From Onthophagus taurus (taxonomy: Eukaryota; Arthropoda; Insecta; Coleoptera; Scarabaeidae): DNA of 64,000 nt. Shown piece by piece: positions 33,861 through 43,500 of this stretch (the stretch's first letter is position 1; each line of letters starts with the position of its first letter). The position numbers and the translations under genes were made by a program. Under the pieces are notes generated by a model. That model was not told the DNA's origin. It worked only from the letters and a program-made list of their open reading frames with translations, and made no database searches. The stretch covers positions 11,408,001 through 11,472,000 of the forward strand of contig NC_091968.1 of the NCBI RefSeq assembly GCF_036711975.1, in the 5' to 3' direction.

Positions 33861-35430
33861 TTTTTATTTTATATAGAATTTAAGTGTAACCAGTTTCGGC
33901 CCTTGGCTATCTTGAGAAACTCTACAAATAGATTAACATCTCTCATCTTATCCATATTACAAACAAGTTTCTTAATATTTCTTTTTGTTTTGTTAAAAAA
34001 GATCACATATCAAAGTCGAAATCAGATTATTAGTTACTAATTTACAAAATTAAAGTTTAAAAAGTTGTAAAATGAAATTAAGGACGAAGTGTTACAAGTT
34101 TACAGGTTAAAATTTAAGAACGCTTTTTTTTAACAAAAGAAGTATTAAGAAACTTGGGAAAAATTCAAGAATCATCATGTGGCTTGAAAATCGACGATTT
34201 TTTTTAATCAATGTGAAATGACCCAAAAAATACGTTAAAAATAAAAAGAAAGTGCGGAAAAGTGACTAACACTAGATTCACTTCAGTTATAAAATTTCTG
34301 TTATATGATAACTAACTTCAGGTATAAAATGTCAACCTCAATTTTGACATATTTGTAATCTTCATTAAAAATCTTTTAAAATGTGTACAAAAACGACATA
34401 TTTATCTTGAATATTAATGAAGTTATTTTCAACTTCCGGTTAAGAATGTCAACGTCAATTTTGACATATTTGTAATCGTCATGAAAAATTCTTTAAAATG
34501 AGTACAAATATGATACGTTTAATTCCAATGTTACTCGAGATATAAGCAACTTCCGATTTGAAATGTCAATGTCATTTTGACATATTCTTAATTTTTTATA
34601 AAATGTCTTAATATTTGTCACAGAAACAAAAATATAATTAAAAAAAAAAAATAAAAAATTAAGGTTTGTATTAATATTTAAAAATTAAATTGCTACCTTG
34701 ATTATTGCTAACTTAGGGTTTAATGTTTTTTATTCAAACTTTTTTTTTTGAGATAAGTGGGTCATCTTTGCACTCATTTGAAAGGCTTTTTTAATGAAGA
34801 TGACAAATATGTCAAAATAGACGTTGACTCTTCAAACCGGAAGTGATTGTATTTCCATTAATATTAAAGTTAAATATGTCGAGTTTGGACTCATTTGAAA
34901 GGGTTTTTTATGAAGTTGACAAATATGTCAAAATTAAAAGTGGAAAGTTCGAACTTTTTTGTTTTTTGAGATAAATGCGTGAAGTTTGGACTCACTTTAA
35001 AGGTTATTTTATGAATATTACGAATATAATAATAAAATTAAAGTTGACATTGACAATTGAAAGTTTTTTTCACAACTAAACCCGAATATTTCTAGTTCTC
35101 GTTCTAGTTTTAGTTCAATAAAAATATACAACATAGTAATATCTTATGCTAACTAGTGCTACCTACCACTGCCAGTAGAACTAACACTAGACCGAGAACT
35201 AGTCCCACGTCTCTCAAGACGGCTAAACTTGAATGATTCTAGTTCTAGGTCTAGTGTTAGTTTTAGTGCAATAAAAATGTGTAACATAGTGATATCTAAT
35301 GCTAACTAACGCTACCTGCCGTTGTAGTTTGTAAAATGGATAAGATGAGAGATGTTAATCTATTTTTAGAGTCTCTGAAGATGGCCAAGGACCGAAACTA
35401 GTTAGACTTAAATTCTATATAAAATAAAAG
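33861..35430. mobile_element. Non-autonomous element with 100-bp inverted ends and internal mirrored tandem repeats
   Basis: Ends of about 100 bp (TTTTATATAGAATTTAAGT ... CATCTCTCATCTTATCCAT and mirror) bound the element. From 34310 to 34630, about 110-bp units repeat TGTCAA..TCAATTTTGACATATTTG and CTTTAAAATG.GTACAAA. From 34740 to 35060 the same units appear inverted (GACAAATATGTCAAAAT, GACTCATTTGAAAGG). A piece of the palindromic satellite lies at 35075-35315. No gene is present. Confidence 0.65.
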
Positions 35431-35535
35431 ACATAAACTTTTAATCTTATACTATCATCTAGAAAACGACACTGGCCCGAAATTGTAGGTTCATCTATTT
35501 TTTCTATTGTAGAATTTCTTAGCGTATCTAACAAA

Positions 35536-37602
35536 TAACACTAGGGAAGTGCTATACATCGATTTTCTTGAAACTTGGCATACAAGTAGCGTATGGAAAA
35601 ATATTCGACACGTATATCGCCATATCTGCCCGATCGCCATTTTAAGGGTAGAAATCACCCTTTCCGATTTTGAAGATAAGTTCGATTATTTTACTTATTA
35701 TTTTTACGATTATTGCGAAATCATGTGACTATGGGCTGATGACGAATTTTCGAAAATTTAAAATGGAGGATACAGAATGGCGGGCGTATTGTTAAAAATT
35801 GTACACCCTACTTTAAAATTGAGAAATGAATGAAAAAAAAATGTATGAAATGAGGATAATTTTAAGGCAGCTTTCTAGAACAATGGTTAATATCAAAAAC
35901 TACTCCTAACAGTAACGAATCATGGAAACTCATCACTAGAAGTAGTGATGCATGTGACAATCAAACCTTTCTTATTGTTAGCGCTACCAAGGATGAACGA
36001 CGTGGACGTGATAGGGTTCTCATCCCATTGGGGTGCTTTTTGAACGTGAGACTTCTTGCCTCTCACGAATCGGGGTGCTGTTTTGACCTATACTTTAAAA
36101 TTAGTACAGTAATGTGGAGAGTTGTCGTTTGTTACCGCAAAGAAGTGCTGCATACGCATTGATGTCAAACACCAAGCATATTTAATTATTGCAATATCAT
36201 TCTGCAGGGGTTTCGCATTTGTCGGGAAATAATATATATTCTTAAATCTAGCAGAGGAAAACTGGTTGTGTATTAAAGACTGTAGTATGAGAATGTTGTT
36301 CCGTAAATATAAATTTACATCATAATTATACAGTATAACAATGTCAGAAAATTGTCTTAAAAAATTCTTCCAGAACCTAAAATTTTAAACGTCTAGCGGG
36401 TGAGTGAATTCAGTTGTTCCAGCGGGAATCGTAAAAACTTGGATATTTTTATTGCCTTTATCAATATTGTCCAATTTTTTTTCAGTCTGGTCAGTCCAAG
36501 AATCTAACAAAAGAACAGAGTTTTCTCGGGTGTTTGGTAAAAACCGTGTTTGAACCAATTTATGGCAAAATCGGATGTTAATTTGCCTGATTTGCCTTTG
36601 TTGCAAATACGGCAATATTGCACAGAGAGAAATATATTCTTGAACGAAGATTATTACTCTTGGCTCAAGCTTATCATATTCTTGTATATCCACAAGAAGA
36701 TCATTTTGTTGAGTGAAGAAAAACCATATATTCTCAAAGCAAGTATACAAATATTCTTGATTCTCAAGAAAACGAATTCTTAGTGAAAGTCAATAATCTT
36801 GAAAAAGAGTATCTTAGTGTTGCGTCAACAATCCCATTTTCGTATCGAGAATAGATTTCTTAAGTCAAGAATAACCTATCTTTCTTTTTAGAAAAAGTTA
36901 TTCATGTAACAACAATCTTGTATAATTCTTCATTTGAGTATTATAAATTATTGACGCAAGCATGAATTTTTTGATACAAAAAATTGATATTCTTCGATGC
37001 TAAGAATATGACATACTTCATTCGATAATATTTCTATTCTTAAAACAAAAAAATATTTTTGTTTTAAGAGTATCTTATATGTACTTGTTTCTAAGAAATA
37101 CATTCAAGAATAAATTTTTCTTGAGAGTCAAGAATAATTTCCCTCAGTGTGTCTGCTTTGTAGAAAGTTTTTACATGCATCCTTACTTGTAGTGATGAGT
37201 TTCCATTCGTTACTGTTAGGGGTGGTTTTTGATATTAGCCGTTTCCTAAAAATCCGCTTTAAAATTATCCTCATTTGTTACATTTTTTAAAATTTATCGC
37301 AATTTTTATCAAGGTTGTACAATTTTTTAAAAAATGCGCCCTCCATTTTAAATTCTTAAAAACGGACATCAGATTTGTCATCAGCGACCTCAAAAACCTT
37401 TAGTGACATAATTTCGCAACAATCGTAAAAATAATTCGTAAAATAATCGAACGTATCTCCAACATCGAAAAGGGTTGATTTCTACCCTTAAAACGGCGCG
37501 GCGATCGGGCAGAAATGACAATATACGTGTCGAATATTTTTCCATACACTACTTGTATGCCAAGTTTCAAGAAAATCGCCGTATGGCACTTCCCTAGTGT
37601 TA
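35536..37602 (-). mobile_element. TIR element with about 400-bp inverted ends
   Basis: The ends begin TAACACTAGGGAAGTGC and are mirrored at 37602. The arms match over about 400 bp (35536-35960 against 37180-37602). The interior has a decayed transposase (36120-36750). It also has a stretch (about 36640-37150) packed with TATTCTTGA / TCAAGAATA words in both orientations. The superfamily is not resolved. Confidence 0.6.
36120..36750 (-). pseudogene. DDE-type transposase fragment
   Basis: The minus strand reads NSVLLLDSWTDQTEKKLD, then IPAGTTEFTHPLDV. After a frame change it continues as FWKNFLRQFSDIVILYN and LQSLIHNQFSSARFKNIYYF. The aspartate in LLLDSW and the PLDV block look like the second and third parts of a DDE catalytic domain. 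I recall similar sequences in insect repeats without a firm superfamily name. It is broken. Confidence 0.5.
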
Positions 37603-38005
37603 CTTATAAGTCGGTTAACGAATCGTATAAAAATCGTATAACGTGATTGGCGCTTAGCTTTATTCTTTAAAACAAATAGTATTTTAAGTCTTTCGGTATT
37701 CTGCATTTTTTCTAAGATAAGTTATACCTTTACCTACCAGACAGCATGAAAATCTCTAAAACCGATAAAATGTCGCTTAATCAAGTGATATATAACGCGG
37801 TCCAACTTTATTAGTTATCCATTATTTTATACTCTATATTGTAAACACATAAAATATAACAATAAAGTGTCGTGTATTCTCTCTATTGTTTTTTTTCTGA
37901 AATAAGATGTACATGTCCCCCAAACGAAGAAATTTTCCTATGTGTACATTGTACACTACGCGCCTGCACGTGTAATAAAAATAGACGCGCCTGCCGAAAG
38001 GTTAA

Positions 38006-38326
38006 AGAATGCATCTTGTCGACAATTTTCAATTTTTGTTACAACATATTCTTGTGAGAGTTTCTACTCACTCACACATAAAGTTAGTTAAGAAAAAATA
38101 TCGCTCACAATTAAACATCTCAAAGAATTGCTGCGAACTGCTTTGACAAATCATACGCGGAATTTTAAAAAATTATCAAAGGAAAATCGGCTGAACTTAT
38201 AATTATTAAATATTTTGTTTTTTGTTAGCTGTTTTTCAATTAACTTTTACTTTTCGAATCCAATTTTATTAGTAATATGACGTGGTTCGCAAAAGCACCT
38301 GTTGATCTCACCTCTGCCCACCCCTA
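38006..38326 (+). pseudogene. hAT transposase remnant, right part, and right terminus
   Basis: The frame interrupted by piggyBac resumes as KECILSTIFNFCYNIF, with a stop, followed by a decayed C-terminus. The hAT right end CCTCTGCCCACCCCTA closes at 38326, only 34 bp from the K2P stop codon. Confidence 0.6.
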
Positions 38327-38359
38327 AACTATAATATAAATAAAATTATTAAATAAAAC

Positions 38360-39385
38360 TTATTTATTTCTTCTACACCATTTACAACAATTCAAAAACC
38401 TTTGTCGAGTATCTTCCAAACATTGTCCCATGTCCTCTTTAAATTCCGACACTTTAACCCGAATCTCCTCGCGCATTAAATTATAACACATCGCGACTAA
38501 TCCTAAACCGATTAACATGTAAATAAAATTAACGACTAGTTTCGAATAATTCCCACCTTTCGATTCAGATATATTCGCGCCCGGTACGAAATCTCCCAAA
38601 CCGATTTTACACAAACTTGTAACGCAAAAATAAGTACTATCCAAGTAAGACCAATTCTCCCAAGCCGCGAACATAATCGCCCCGGTAAAAACATAAACTC
38701 CAATCACCCATAACGAAGCTGTTGTGGGTACAATAACCCTCCGAGGGGGTTCCGATTCGTCTCTTTCCGTTGTGCACTCATAACACCACGTGTATAACCA
38801 CCGAAAACACCCCGCTAAAACTTCACCCATATTCATAAAATATAAAACGTACAAAGGGATTCCAAACATTGCGTAAATAACAGTTACGCATTTTCCTAAA
38901 TCACTCCTCGCTACCATGTTTCCATACCCAACCATCGTTATAACACTTAAACAGAACATTAACGCCGCTGGATAAGTCCAAATCTCAATGTTTTTTCTAC
39001 CACTATAACCGTGTAATTTCGTTTCATTAGCAACTTTATCTTGAAATTTTCGCAAAGTTGAATTAATTTCTTGTTCGAAAACTGTTCGATTAAAAACATT
39101 CACTTTACAAACGATTTGAAATAATTCCGTAGCCGTTCGATTTCTCGCCTCTTCAACTTGGAGATAACTCTCATCATCTGTTAATGTTTCGATGTAACGA
39201 AATGTGAAAGCACCGACAGCGGTGTAACCAACAACTAGTCCTCCCACACCGACCTGGGTACACATAAAAGCCACTAATTTTCGACAACAATCCTTAATTT
39301 TTTCTCTAGCCGAAACATCGCTTGTTGATGAAGACTCCCGGCTTCGCGTCGAGCTTCGGAAACTTCTTCTTGGTCTGCCCTCCAT
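38360..39385 (-). CDS. Two-pore-domain (K2P) potassium channel subunit
   Basis: A single exon of 341 residues from ATG 39385. The topology is typical: M1 about 44-66, a long extracellular cap with N-glycosylation sites (NRT, NST) at 82-110, pore 1 (YPAALMFCLSVITMVGYGN, filter 151-155), M2 163-187, M3 224-244, pore 2 (TSLCKIGLGDFVPG, filter 260-264) and M4 283-305. K2P dimers carry background potassium current in the plasma membrane. In both filters the first residue, normally Thr, is replaced: Met in MVGYG and Lys in KIGLG. The N-terminus is Arg/Ser-rich and the C-terminus ends in a Cys-rich basic tail. The AAATAAATAAG at the stop can serve as a polyadenylation signal. It most resembles the insect TWIK-like subfamily; I assign no symbol. 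Confidence 0.9.
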   Translation of the reverse strand: MEGRPRRSFRSSTRSRESSSTSDVSAREKIKDCCRKLVAFMCTQVGVGGLVVGYTAVGAFTFRYIETLTDDESYLQVEEARNRTATELFQIVCKVNVFNRTVFEQEINSTLRKFQDKVANETKLHGYSGRKNIEIWTYPAALMFCLSVITMVGYGNMVARSDLGKCVTVIYAMFGIPLYVLYFMNMGEVLAGCFRWLYTWCYECTTERDESEPPRRVIVPTTASLWVIGVYVFTGAIMFAAWENWSYLDSTYFCVTSLCKIGLGDFVPGANISESKGGNYSKLVVNFIYMLIGLGLVAMCYNLMREEIRVKVSEFKEDMGQCLEDTRQRFLNCCKWCRRNK

Positions 39386-39400
39386 CGTGGTTACTAATGT

Positions 39401-39440
39401 TTAACTGTATATGTGGAATATTGGGGCCTATTTATAAAGC
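39401..39440 (-). promoter_or_regulatory. Core promoter of the K2P gene (TATA plus initiator)
   Basis: On the minus strand TATAAATAGG begins at 39436, and an initiator-like ACAGTT places the start near 39406, 30 bases downstream. This would give a leader of about 20 bases before the ATG, short but workable. Confidence 0.55.
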
Positions 39441-39689
39441 ATTGAGGTTTGGAACCGTGCCAGATTTAATTTACAAAGCAAACGGAACGGGAATCGGGAC
39501 GAAAACGGAACGAATGGCCTTATTCTTGTCGACGCGTGAGGATTTACGAAACAAGTTTTCGTCTCTGTGTATGCTACTTTTTCATTTATGATTCATTAAT
39601 CTTTCAGTTTTTTCGATGGTGGTATTTTTGGGGACGCCGGTTCTATTTGTAACTATTCGTTTCAATCGACTTTACTTATTAATGTTTAT

Positions 39690-40335
39690 ATTTCTTAAAT
39701 CTAAGAATTTATTAATAAAATAACTTAAAAAAATAAACAAGTTAAATCAAGAAATTTTAATTTGAGGTTATGTTACCAATCATTTTTACTTACCATATTT
39801 TGAACCTTCAAAATCACTCCCAACACCATTCTTACTCAAATAATCCTGATTTAAACCTTCTTAAATGATTTAAATCAAGAATTATTTAAATATTTTTATT
39901 CTAAACTATAAATTGTTGTTGTATATTATTTCTATAATTAATAACAGATGGCGCTATTAACTGTCAAATTTTTTTTTCTTTAATTTAAAATATAATAATG
40001 AATTAAATATTATAATTAATATTTCTTAAATCTAAGAATTAATTAGTAAAATAACTTAAAAAAATAAACGAGTTAAAACAAGTTCAAAATCTTAATTTGA
40101 GGTTATGTTACCAATCATTTTTACTTACCATATTTTTAATCTTCAAAATCACTCCCAACACCATTCTTACTCATATAATCCTAATTTAAACCTTTTTAAA
40201 TAATTTAAATCGAGAATTATTTAACTATTGTAATTCTAAACTATATATAAATTGTAGCTGTATATTATTTTGATAATTAATAACAGATGGCGCTATTAAC
40301 TGTCAAAAAAATTTTTTATTTAAAATATAATAATG
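39690..40335. repeat. Tandem duplication, two units of about 320 bp, upstream of SF3A1
   Basis: The units share ATTTCTTAAATCTAAGAATT, TTTGAGGTTATGTTACCAAT, CACTCCCAACACCATTCTTA and AACAGATGGCGCTATTAACT. They lie between the divergent K2P and SF3A1 genes. A further AGATGGCGC word sits at about 40459. There is no gene in 39441-40563; the SF3A1 promoter must be in its right part. Confidence 0.7.
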
Positions 40336-40563
40336 AATATTAATAAATAAATATTACTAAATATAATTGTAAGTTTAACAATAAATAAATTCAAATTTAA
40401 ACAATTTATTTCTTTTATCCTTTCTCTTTTTTAATAATTTAAATATAACATACGCTAGATGGCGCACTTAATCAACGCTTCTCATCAAATGTCAAAAGCA
40501 ACATTGCAAAAAAATTTGATTAAACATCGTTTTTCGAATTAAAGTTAACAATTAATTAAAGTT

Positions 40564-43500
40564 ATGCCGGTCGTAGATGTGCCGGTTAATCCCCCACCGG
40601 AAAATCAGGAAGAACCGGGTCCAATCAACCCCGTTGTTGGGATAATTTACCCTCCCCCAGAGGTTAGGAGTATCCTTTTTAATATAATCATCCATTTTAG
40701 CAGTTTATACCTCTAATTAGTAAGTATATGGTATTTTTACGCTTTAGAGTGCATTTTCCTGAAATTGCGGCTAAGACATCGTCGATAAAACTGCAAGTTT
40801 CGTCGCGAGAAATGGACCGGAATTTGAAGCCCGGATTCGCCAAAATGAAATTGGAAACCCCAAGTTTAATTTTCTCAATACCGGGGATCCTTATCATGCT
40901 TATTATCAACATAAAGTTAAAGATTTTCAAGAGGGAAAAGGTAATTATTATTAATTTGTTTTTTTTAGGTTATATTACATTATATTACATAGACTACATA
41001 TCGGGTAGGCAGACCAACCTTGCACCGCCACCCTAAGCATCTATTGTACCCTGATAGATATTGCAGTCCAACACTCTTAACGAACATTAATACCTTGCTC
41101 GGTGAAAGGTCATTCACATCCTTTGAGGAGATAAACTGCGACCCAAAAATCGAGAATCTGATATGGTTAATGGCAGGGTAGCGGCATAAAACATGTTCAA
41201 TCTCAACCAGAGATTGCCAATCCAGCTACTCATTGAATTCGTGAAAGTTTATTGATAACTGAAGTCTGTCAGACTTTCTTATACCAGGCCTAACCACAGT
41301 AACATAGAGCCAGTACAGTCTTTCAGGGGTAAGACCCCAATTTTTTCCACAAAAGCTGCGACAAGTTCACAAGGATAGTCTAGCTTTGTGCAAAACTCCC
41401 TGCAAATGTCCATTCCATGACAAGGTTTTGTCTAGGATTACTCCTAGATATTTGACTTCCTTTAGGAAAGGAATTTCTTCACCTTGGATAGTTGGGCGGA
41501 TTAGTCCATCCAACTTTCGTTTCCTGGTGAAGGGCACAACAATTGTCTTTTGCGGGTTTATCGAGAGGTTCTCTCCCTTACACCAAGCGCAAATGAAATC
41601 TAGGGTCACCTGGAGGACTTTAAATATCCTGGACAAACAGGTTCCTTTAACCATAACGACAATGTCATCAGTCATCAGCATAAGCTTGTTCATTCAAGAG
41701 TCAGAAAAGCAGCTCAATCTTTTCATGAACGTTAATATAGATCAGAAAGGTATGTTCCTTATATCCGAAATTTGGAGCCATGGTACTCCGAAAATGGATT
41801 CCCTTAAGTACGCGAAGTTGGGACAGTCACAAACAATATGACTTACCATCTCGTCTTCCATTTCACACCCTCTACAGAGGGGTGTATTCGCCAGCTTCAT
41901 GTAAAACATGTGCTTACGTAACCTGCAGTGTCCGGTCAGGATGTGGGTGAGAAGCCTCAAGTCACTTTTTGATTTTCCCAGAAACTGAGTAGATCTTTTC
42001 CGGTAAGGGTAGAGCAGAGTTTTCTTAGCAAAGACACCTGCTGCTGTCCCATCCCATCTGTCGCCAAAACCTCGATAGGAGATGGAGTTTATCAGTTTTG
42101 ATACTGTATTAACAGCTAGTGGTACAAACGGTTCAGGGGAGATCGGTGACTTGTTAGCCGCCCGTTTCGCCAGTCTGTCCGCATAATCATGTCTTTTAAT
42201 TCCGATGTCTCCTTTTCGCCACTTTATCGTAACGTTGTTGTAGTTTGACCAACGATAATGTAGTTTGGTGCCTACCAACCGCCAGCATAGCCTGTCTGCT
42301 ATCAGAGCAGATTACAATGTTTCTGCCGACTTTTTTGGAGCCGATGATCGCATCGGCGGCTATGTTTATAGCAGTTAATTCGGCTTCAGCAGTCGTGCAA
42401 TACGATCCTAACGAAGTGGAAAATATAACGCTAGAAAATTCCCGCTCCGAAACCTCCAGCCTTCTTTGATCCATCAGTGCAGATGGTCAGCGTTTTGCCC
42501 GAGCTTGAGTTGCTCTGGGGTATCGTTTCAATGCCAAAGTGTGGTTTGCCTAAGAAAGTAGGTGTAATGTAGTCTGTGCGAGCTTTAAGGAGGGGTTGTT
42601 TACGAACAGCCTCATTCCAGAGCTTGCTCCGGACTATTCCCATTTTTCTAACCTGCTTATCATTTACTGATCGCAATCGAAGCAAGGCCTTCACGGCCAC
42701 CTCCCTGATAAAAATATCTAGGGGCAGCACGTTCAGCATAGTCTCCATCGCAAGCGTAGGTGTAGATCTCATGGCGCCTGTGATTAGCAGGCAGGCCAGT
42801 TATTGCAATTGATGCAGCAATTTAGCTTTATATGCATGTTTTAGTGCTGAGCACCAAACTATGGCTCCGTGAGCTACCATGGGTCTTATCATAGAAGTGT
42901 AGATCCACATTGTGACTTTCGGATTTAGTCCCCAAGTATTCTCGATAGCTCTTCGGCACTGGGTCAGTACAATCGTTGCTTTTTTGGTTTTGTAACTAAT
43001 GTGTGATGTTCAAGTTAGTCCTTTGTCCAAGATAACGCCCAGATATTTCACCTCTGGAGCAAAGGTTAATGGATTATTACAGAAATTGGGTGGCGTTAAG
43101 TGTGCCAAGAAACTGGCACACTTAACGTTTAGTGAAGAGCCATTCAGCCCTTCACACCATTATTCAACAAGTTTAAGCGCCTGCTGCATTCTGTAACAAA
43201 GAAAATTGTCAGATTCACCTCTTAACAAGATAGCCACGTCATCGGCGTAACCAACTGTGAAGAGATATTTATTGTTTAACTCACGAATGAGATCATCAAC
43301 TATTAAGCACCAGAGAAGCGGTGAGAGTACCCTACCTTGTGGGCAACCCTTAACCACAGCTCTCTGTACTGTGTGACATTTCGCCTTAGCCTGAACAACT
43401 CTGCTTGCTAGTATTGTTTTTATCCAGCCCGCGATGACCAATGGCACTCTTCGAGATTCCAATACCAGGTTAATACTACTAAAGGTGGTTTTGTCAAACG

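Larger units (their letters stand above)
33235..38005 (+). mobile_element. piggyBac-type element
   Basis: TTAA flanks both ends (33235-33238, 38002-38005). The inverted termini CCTTCCGGCAGGCGCG and the mirror of CCTTTCGGCAGGCGCG are typical of the superfamily. It splits the hAT transposase, whose frame resumes at 38006. The interior is mostly two later elements, at 33861-35430 and 35536-37602. Confidence 0.85.
22621..38326 (+). mobile_element. hAT transposon, 15.7 kb after nested insertions
   Basis: The left end CAACGGTGGGCAAATACGG and the mirrored right end TAGGGGTGGGCAGAGG are hAT termini. They are flanked by the 8-mers AACTGTAA (22613-22620) and AACTATAA (38327-38334), an 8-bp duplication with one change. 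Transposase remnants lie at 32300-33234 and 38006-38260. Nearly all the remaining length is later insertions. It separates the C2orf69 exons from the K2P gene. Confidence 0.8.

Noticed and set aside
41386-41841. Plus-strand 151-codon gene in SF3A1 intron 2
   Set aside because: It is antisense to the reverse-transcriptase and RNase H remnants of the LINE.
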